DNA from: Hoeflea sp. 108
GTDB taxonomy: Bacteria; Pseudomonadota; Alphaproteobacteria; Rhizobiales; Rhizobiaceae
DNA length: 64,000 bases
Direction of reading: 5' to 3'
Assembly (NCBI RefSeq): GCF_000372965.1
Contig: NZ_KB890024.1
Span: forward strand, 3,164,839-3,228,838
In this document: positions 62,879 to 64,000 of the stretch, piece after piece
Layout of the letters: each line of letters begins with the position of its first letter
Numbering within the stretch: position 1 is the stretch's first letter
Position numbers and translations under genes: made by a program
Notes under the pieces: generated by a model
Databases searched by the model: none
Told to the model about the DNA's origin: nothing
What the model saw: the letters and a program-made list of their open reading frames with translations, nothing else

Positions 62879-64000
62879 ATGCTTCAACCCTGGTCTGAAA
62901 CCGCCCCGCGCCTTGTCGACGTGGCGATGGGGCGGACACCAGCCGATCTGGTGATCCGCAACGGCAGATGGGTCAATGTCTATTCCGGCGAGATCGTGCC
63001 GGGCACGGATGTCGCGGTCTCGGCCGGACGCTTTGCCTATGTCGGACCCGATGCCGGTCATACGATCGGCGAGACCACGACGGTCGTGGACGCCGAAGGC
63101 CGCTATCTCGTGCCTGGCCTGTGCGACGGCCACATGCATGTCGAAAGCGGCCTGGTGACGGTGACCGAGTTCGCCCGCGCCGTCATACCCCACGGCACGA
63201 CCACGATGTTCATCGACCCGCATGAGATCGCCAACGTGCTCGGCCTGTTCGGCGTGCGGCTGATGAACGAGGAAGCGCAGAGCCTGCCGATCAACGTGCT
63301 GGTGCAGGTGCCGAGCTGCGTGCCGAGCGCACCGGGACTGGAGACCGCGGGTGCGCAGCTCAGCTCCGACGACGTCAGGGAGGCGCTGGCCTGGCAAAAC
63401 ATCATCGGTCTTGGCGAGATGATGAATTTCCCCGGCGTCGCGGCCAACGACCCCAAGATGGTGGCCGAGATTGCCGCTACGCAGGCCGCGCGCCTGACGG
63501 TCGGCGGACATTACGCCTCGCCCGATCTCGGCCATGCCTTCCACGCCTATGTGGCGGGCGGCCCTGCCGACGACCATGAGGGGACGACCGTCGAGGACGC
63601 CATCGCCCGCGTCCGCCAGGGCATGCGCGCCATGCTGCGGCTGGGCTCGGCCTGGTACGACGTCGCCGCCCAGGTCAAGGCGATCACCGAACGCGGCATC
63701 GACCCGCGCAACTTCATTCTCTGCACCGACGACAGCCACTCGGGCACGCTGGTCAATGACGGGCACATGAACCGGGTGGTTCGCCACGCCATCGCACAAG
63801 GGCTGAAACCGGTCACGGCGATCCAGATGGCGACGCTCAACACCGCCCAGCATTTCGGCATGGAGCGCGAACTGGGCTCCATCGCGCCAGGCCGGCGCGC
63901 CGACCTCGTCATCACTTCGGACCTGGCGTCGTTGCCGATCGAGATGGTGTTTGCGCGCGGCAAGCTTTTGGCCAGGGACGGCGCGCTTGCCGCCGACATG
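62879..64000 (+). CDS. ade: Adenine deaminase (3' partial)
   Basis: This canonical adenine deaminase converts adenine to hypoxanthine. The frame is open to the window end: 374 codons are visible of an expected ~570-600. HxH is His85/His87 (CDGHMHVES), the His-Glu pair is His115/Glu116 (FIDPHEIANVLG), GEMMNFPG carries the bridging Glu, and CTDDSHSGTL has the catalytic Asp. AAAGGAAA lies ~8 bases upstream of ATG. It is third in the purine operon after the variant deaminase and NCS2 permease. Confidence 0.92.
   Translation, partial: MLQPWSETAPRLVDVAMGRTPADLVIRNGRWVNVYSGEIVPGTDVAVSAGRFAYVGPDAGHTIGETTTVVDAEGRYLVPGLCDGHMHVESGLVTVTEFARAVIPHGTTTMFIDPHEIANVLGLFGVRLMNEEAQSLPINVLVQVPSCVPSAPGLETAGAQLSSDDVREALAWQNIIGLGEMMNFPGVAANDPKMVAEIAATQAARLTVGGHYASPDLGHAFHAYVAGGPADDHEGTTVEDAIARVRQGMRAMLRLGSAWYDVAAQVKAITERGIDPRNFILCTDDSHSGTLVNDGHMNRVVRHAIAQGLKPVTAIQMATLNTAQHFGMERELGSIAPGRRADLVITSDLASLPIEMVFARGKLLARDGALAADM

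Overview
The window is about 64 kb of high-GC DNA, densely packed with genes. Gene content points to an alphaproteobacterium of the Rhizobiales, most likely a Mesorhizobium/Aminobacter-type Phyllobacteriaceae: DUF1194 and DUF1344 proteins, rhizobial-type intergenic palindromes, many LysR regulators, Gfo/Idh/MocA plus TIM-barrel pairs, and single-gene metabolic units. This placement is inference from gene types; no rRNA or tRNA gene was recognised. No CRISPR array, insertion sequence or phage module was seen.

Layout. 1-7.6 kb: a 5'-truncated PAN plus alpha-2-macroglobulin gene followed by pbpC, the classic envelope-defence pair, separated by a palindromic repeat. 8.4-12.3 kb: a sulfate ABC importer operon (sbp-cysT-cysW-cysA). 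12.4-14.4 kb: a short BKACE enzyme, a small membrane protein and a membrane-anchored LAS-type peptidase candidate. 14.5-24.6 kb: mixed catabolic genes (Gfo/Idh oxidoreductase and TIM-barrel isomerase, amidase and DUF2087 protein, Old Yellow Enzyme, M14 deacylase, LysR, exported amidohydrolase, LysE exporter). 24.7-27.2 kb: divergent NarL-type regulator and hybrid histidine kinase. 27.3-30.3 kb: a SAF-domain oxidoreductase, then an Asp-box beta-propeller coupled to a ubiquitin-like MoaD/ThiS protein.

30.3-47.6 kb is a cell-surface region. It holds three autotransporters of different architecture: Ig-like repeats with a classical barrel, a trimeric YadA-type adhesin, and a 1422-residue 27-residue-repeat autotransporter. 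Among them lie exported SH3, DUF1194, cysteine-module and Tat-type agmatine-deiminase-like proteins. A 7TM sensor kinase and an OmpR-type regulator sit beside the largest autotransporter. Its upstream region carries four direct repeats at exact 10-bp spacing, the geometry expected for an OmpR-family operator.

47.7-58.4 kb: a VOC protein, an RND efflux pump (adaptor plus permease), a DUF1344 protein, a SARP-like TPR regulator, and a DMT exporter followed by a membrane protein and a second DUF1194 protein. 58.5-64 kb: a purine-utilisation cluster in which a LysR regulator is divergent from a variant adenine deaminase, an NCS2 purine permease and a canonical adenine deaminase cut by the window end.

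The most unusual points are the putative two-component control of the large autotransporter, the 16-residue variant head repeats in the YadA-like protein, the propeller/beta-grasp pair, and the adenine deaminase paralogue lacking the His-Glu motif.
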